Shown here: piece after piece, positions 57,577 through 64,000 of the stretch
Numbering within the stretch: the first letter of the stretch is position 1
Layout of the letters: each line of letters begins with the position of its first letter
Assembly: GCA_947561395.2 (NCBI GenBank)
Contig: OX387190.1
Location: forward strand, 27,398,858-27,462,857
Length of the DNA: 64,000 nucleotides
Source: Buxus sempervirens
Taxonomy: Eukaryota; Streptophyta; Magnoliopsida; Buxales; Buxaceae
Direction: 5' to 3'
Notes under the pieces: model-generated
Databases searched by the model: none
Seen by the model: only the letters and a program-made list of their open reading frames with translations
Told to the model about the DNA's origin: nothing
Made by a program: the position numbers and the translations under genes

Positions 57577-59230
57577 AGCAGACTATGCGGTATGAGTGAG
57601 ATGCTTTCACGTGCAACATCAATCCCATGGCTAGGAATTTTAAATATGAAAAAACGTGAAAAGGGTTTTAGTGAAAGAAAAGACTATCCTCGAAAGATGC
57701 TCAATGTGGTAACATCTCACTAGTGGCGTAGCCAAGATTTTAAGTTAGGGTGGGCAGAATATATTTTTAAGCTAAATTGATCATGATAAAAAAAACATGT
57801 ACTTTTCCTTTGACTCGTCAAAATAAAAATCTGATATAACCAAAAGCATTGAAAAAAACTACAAGTGCACTCGACGATTCTTCATACGCTGAAATCTCTG
57901 AATGATTTTCTCATTATCAACGGTCTTAAATATTTCCCTCTCAATATAATCTCTTATTTACGTCAATTGGATTTAGAAACCAAATCTGATTTAGAAGCAA
58001 AATCTCATAGTTGAGTTTAATTTCAATCGTGACTCTCTCTCTCCCAATTTCATTTAAATATATTATAATATCTTTAATTTAGAAACCAAATCTGATTTAG
58101 AAACAAAATCTCATAGTTGAGTTTAATTTCAATCGCGACTCTCTCTCCCAATTTGATTTAGATATATTATAATCTCTTATTTATGTCAATCTCCACTTTC
58201 TCTTCCCTTCGATTTGGAAATATCTTTTTTGTTTAAGCATTTGCCATGGAATGTTGCCATTTGGAATTGATAGAAAATCAACACCATTCAATCAGTTGCT
58301 TGAATGACTCATGTTGCCGAATAAGATGGTAGACCATGATTTGTGAGCAAAGATAAGATTTGAGAGTGGGCATAAGTGCCGAATAACATCGTCAACACTG
58401 GTTAGGTATAGTTTGGACCACTGGTTAGGTATAGTTTGGACCACTGGTTAGGTAGACTATCTTCGAAAGATGTAGTAGCCAAAAAACGTGAAGTGTATAG
58501 TCTTTTAGTGAAAGAAAATACTATACACTTCTCACAGTGTATAGTTTTGGACCACTGGTTAGGTAGATGATAGAAACATTTCTCCAAAAAAAATGGTGTT
58601 GTGCAACGTCTAAGCGCGTTCTAACAGTAGAAGTAAGTTTTTTTTTTTTTTTGTTGGAATCAGTAGAAGTAAGTTATTCTGAAATTCTATATGACATTGC
58701 TAGTTAATTGATTAGCAACCTACGTGTTAAGCGTGGTGTAAAGGAGGAATAGAACCTAAGTCTCTTGAGTGGAATATTGAGAATTTAACCATGTAATTAT
58801 GAGCACGCGCGGTTCGTGTTTTTTCCTTCTTGTAAGTGTTTTATGTGGGGTAAAAAAAAATAGTAGATAATTTCGTCCTTGTGCCCAAATATGTAGGGCT
58901 GTCAACGACCCAAACTTGAGCCTCAAAAATATCTCGTTAACCTTATGAACTTGAGCTAGAGCTGGCACCAGTACGTAGGGCATATGTCTTTTTTTGGCAA
59001 AAACGTAGGGCATATGTCGAAGACGCTCGAGTGAGGTCATGCTATTAACGTCGGAAGAAAATAAAGAAAAAAACAAAGGATTCCGTGCCTCACGATATCC
59101 TACCTGTCTAATCCAAACCGGCCATGCAATGTCAGTGAACGTGAACAGTTCCGACTTAAATATCGCCGAGACGTGTTTCATTTGAACACTCTGAACTCAC
59201 ATAAAATCTTCTGTCCTGCCTTCCTGCCAG
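57577..59230. other. Intergenic with small local repeats
   Basis: A segment of about 106 bp is tandemly duplicated (AAACCAAATCTGATTTAGAA starts near 57977 and 58083). A unit of about 25 bp with ACTGGTTAGGTATAG is repeated near 58398-58450. The TAGTGGCGTAGCCAAGATTTT near 57721, cut here at TAGTGGCGTAGCCAAG, resembles ends of dispersed plant repeats. No gene is seen. Confidence 0.55.
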
Positions 59231-60395
59231 CAGGGGCGGCTCAAAGGGGTAGGCCACTAAGGCCACCGCCTAAGGCCCCCCAACTATGAAGGCCCCATTT
59301 TTTAAACTCTTTTTTAAATATTTTTTCTTTATTATGTTATTAGGTTTTGTTTTTTTAAACCTTAAAGCCCCCAACTATTAGGTTTTATTTTTTAACGTTT
59401 TTTTGTTTTTTAATATTTTTTTTAAGCGTTAAGGGCCTCACTATTATTAACGTTAAGAGAGATTTAGCGCAGCTAGTGTCCCAAAAAAAAAAAGAGCAAC
59501 TCGTGGAATACTCTCTCTCTTTCGTTTTTTAAAAAGGGAAAAGGGGATGAATCTTTGGTATGATATATTGTTTGTTGTAAATTCAGTTAATAAGAGTTTA
59601 CAACTTGAAAATATGCTACTAGATCTTGCTATGGATAAATTAAAGGGATTTATTTCTTATTTCAAAAATTTTAGAGAAAGTGGTTTTAATTCTGCTTTAG
59701 ATTTTTCAAAACAAGTTGCACTGGAAATGGAAATAGAACCAACATTCTCTAAAAAGCGTACCATTCATAGGAAAAAGCAATTTGATGAAAATGTCGACGA
59801 GATTATGAAATTTGTAGAGGAATCTTTCAAAAAGCAATGATATATTTGGGTTTTTATTTGGTCTTGATAGATTACGTTCTTTTATTGATTGTGATTTAGA
59901 AAAAAAATGTCTTGATCTTGAAAAAAAATGTCTTGATCTTGAAAATTTTCTTAAGCATGACATGCATTCTAATATTGATGGTTTGGATTTGTTTTTGGAA
60001 TTAAAGGTTTTAAAAGTTGTAAAAAACAGAAATTAATACTCCAATTGAAATACTTAATCTAATAAAAGAACTCGATTGTTTTCCCAATTGTTTAGTTGTA
60101 TATAGAATATTACTTACCATACTTGTTACAGTTGCATCTGAAGAAAGAAGTTTTTCAAAACTAAAGATTATAAAAAATTATTTACGAACAACTATGTTTC
60201 AAGATAGATTAAATAGTTTAGCAATTTTATTTATTGAAAATGATTTATTGGCTAAACTTGAATACAAAAATTTAATTAGTAATTTTGCATCTAAAAAGGC
60301 AAGAAATAAATTTATGGTTTAATATTAATTTTTTAATTAAAAGGCCTTATTTTATGACCTTGCCTAAGGCCCCCAAAAAGTTTGAGCCGCCCCTG
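59231..60395 (+). mobile_element. hAT element, copy B (1165 bp)
   Basis: Same terminal inverted repeats and almost the same sequence as copy A. It differs by a tandem duplication of about 20 bp (AAAAAAATGTCTTGATCTTG near 59900-59940), a shorter CT run and single-base changes. Flanks are CCTGCCAG and ACGCGTGT, so no TSD is visible. Its right end is about 77 bp upstream of the terpene-synthase TATA box. Confidence 0.9.
59547..60321 (+). pseudogene. hAT transposase remnant, copy B
   Basis: The 97-codon frame at 59547-59840 is identical in protein to that of copy A, followed by the same broken dimerisation-like segment. Non-functional. Confidence 0.75.
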
Positions 60396-60472
60396 ACGCG
60401 TGTTTCAGTTGGAATTCAACATCCTTGTATTTGCTCGAATTACTGTAGAGACTATGGACCATACCACAGACC

Positions 60473-60480
60473 TATAAAAG
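60473..60480 (+). promoter_or_regulatory. TATA box of the terpene synthase gene
   Basis: TATAAAAG lies 70 bp before the ATG, a typical plant spacing for a short 5' UTR. Confidence 0.65.
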
Positions 60481-60542
60481 GGCCACTCCGCCTGAGTTCG
60501 AAAACACAAAATAACGCAACATTAATCGAAACGGTTGCATCA

Positions 60543-62943
<2,401 letters not shown>

Positions 62944-63180
62944 AAAAAGTCCATTCTATTTTGCTGTGCTGCGTGTGGGGTTTATGTTGGAGTTAACCAT
63001 GTAAAGCATATGCTGTCAGGATTTATAAATCATGTTAATTTGGTAGATTCTAATTCATGCGAATGTTGATCATGTGAATGTGTAATAATCTATAATTTTC
63101 ATAAGGATAGTTTCGTCCTTTTTTTTAATTATTTTGAGTTACCAAATTATTAATGGATTATTAATGGAATCTAATTTGGA
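62944..63180. other. 3' flank of the terpene synthase gene
   Basis: AT-rich presumed 3' UTR and spacer; no second gene. Confidence 0.6.
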
Positions 63181-63840
63181 TTTGAAGCAGCCGAATCATC
63201 ATGCTAGTAAAGGAAAGAATTATAATGCATCGGTAATATGTGATTTTCATATGGGAACTCCAGGCCATACTACAGATCGTTGTTTGGTTTTAAAGCATGC
63301 AATTTAGGGTTTGTTGGATAATAATTCTTTATCTTTTAATTCAGTCACACCCCCTCCTCATTCCAATGGCAATAATGAGGCAAGCACATCAAATGCACTA
63401 TGATTTTGCTGAAAAGAGAAGGTTTGATCCTTCTCAACTCATTGCTCCTATTGGATCAATAGTCAAGGTTCATTTTGAAAGAGAAGATGAATCTCCGAAA
63501 ATTGATGGGAAGTATGGAAAAGAAAGAAGGGTATCAGAAAATGAAATGGGTGAAGAAAATGAAAAAGAGCTACAAATGTGGAAGGAAAAAGAAATTCTGG
63601 GTGAAGAAGCAAGAGAGGACCTGATAGCAATAACATAACAGAATGAAAATGGGGCAAAGTTGATTGAGAAAGAAGTATAGCAGAGAAAGAATGGGGGTGT
63701 TTTCTAAGAAAAGAATGAGGCAAATGTTGAAATCATTCTGCCACACATTGATTGGGCAGTCATTCAAGTTCCAGATCAAGTAACGTCAATTCTTCCAGGG
63801 GCTGAGCATGATGTCCTAAATATGATGATAATTATTGATA
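63181..63840 (+). pseudogene. Decayed Tat gag fragment, plus strand
   Basis: Readable pieces match E3 gag in order: HHASKGKNYN and CDFHMGTPGHTTDRC (zinc-knuckle region), RFDPSQLIAPIGSIVKVHF, and near 63740 LPHIDWAVIQVP. Several stops and deletions occur between them. It is the only Tat coding remnant on the plus strand and is much more diverged than E1-E3. Confidence 0.75.
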
Positions 63841-64000
63841 AAAAAAAAAAGGAATTCTTGCCTTAACCATTAAAAGATGAAAATTTCTGCAAAATCTGTG
63901 AAAAATCAAAATTTACCTTTGAGAACATGGGTAGTTTTAGAACTCTCATGTTCTCAGAAAAGAAATCCCTATAAAAAGTGTGTGCGGTGAAATTGCACGG
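63841..64000. other. Right edge, nothing recognised
   Basis: AT-rich, possibly more of the decayed element; nothing supported. Confidence 0.4.

Noticed and set aside
57721-57770. TAGTGGCGTAGCCAAG segment as the end of a defined transposon
   Set aside because: It resembles dispersed plant repeat ends, but no partner terminus or TSD was found in the window.
60285-60542. N-terminal extension of the first terpene synthase exon
   Set aside because: The upstream in-frame part lies in the hAT terminus and promoter, and the TATA box at 60473 places the start after it; the ATG at 60543 fits the family.

Overview
The window is from a large, repeat-rich eudicot genome, very probably a woody species. 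The evidence is spliced genes with GT-AG introns, a seven-exon plant terpene synthase, and nested LTR retrotransposons of the plant Ty3/gypsy Tat type (dual RNase H, TGTAGACACCCC LTR ends, 1.8-2.9 kb LTRs). The species cannot be fixed from the sequence. Only about 2.4 kb near the right end is a host gene.

Layout, using local names. All Tat elements up to 51.7 kb lie on the minus strand. E0 (1-4895) is a leader plus 5' LTR whose body runs off the left edge; its LTR is inserted in a plant-mobile-domain (PMD) gene carried by E2. E2 (4896-16269) is a deletion derivative with decayed plus-strand PMD and DUF7745-like genes, the 3' half of pol, a leader, a PBS and an LTR. A rearranged block (16270-19395) ends in a 448-bp direct repeat. 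E1 has a broken gag-pol (19397-24561), a leader split in two, and a 5' LTR at 49322-51730. E3 (27714-49052; TSD CCAAA) is a nearly complete 21.3-kb element inserted in the E1 leader. It has 1814-bp LTRs, long open gag-protease and RT-RNaseH-aRNaseH-integrase frames, and two intron-containing genes on the opposite strand. To the right follow a short-LTR (TRIM-like) cluster, two nearly identical internally deleted hAT elements (53268-54413 and 59231-60395), a plus-strand solo Tat LTR (55266-57571; TSD CTACT), a TPS-b-like terpene synthase (60543-62943) and a decayed plus-strand Tat gag piece.

The most striking observation is a set of regulatory-looking arrays shared by all the Tat elements. Each array holds 3-6 dyads with the constant core CCG-N11-CGG, repeated at about 28 or 39 bp. 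They sit in each LTR upstream of its TATA box, in each leader, and upstream of the antisense genes. The core and spacing are shared, but the flanking bases differ by subfamily: TAT/ATA in E0 and the solo LTR, AA/TT in E1 and E2, GC/GC in E3. Within one element the arrays match each other. This looks like a co-evolving binding site for a dimeric DNA-binding protein. The PMD and DUF7745-like proteins made from the opposite strand are candidate partners, by inference only. A second repeat system, tandem copies of a short hairpin, lies between gag and the leader array in E0, E1 and E3.

How the parts would work together: in E3 the LTR promoter would drive gag-pol leftwards, while the two antisense genes are read rightwards from promoters that carry the same dyads as the LTR. 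Most copies carry stops, so the system as seen here is partly decayed and may depend on proteins supplied in trans.
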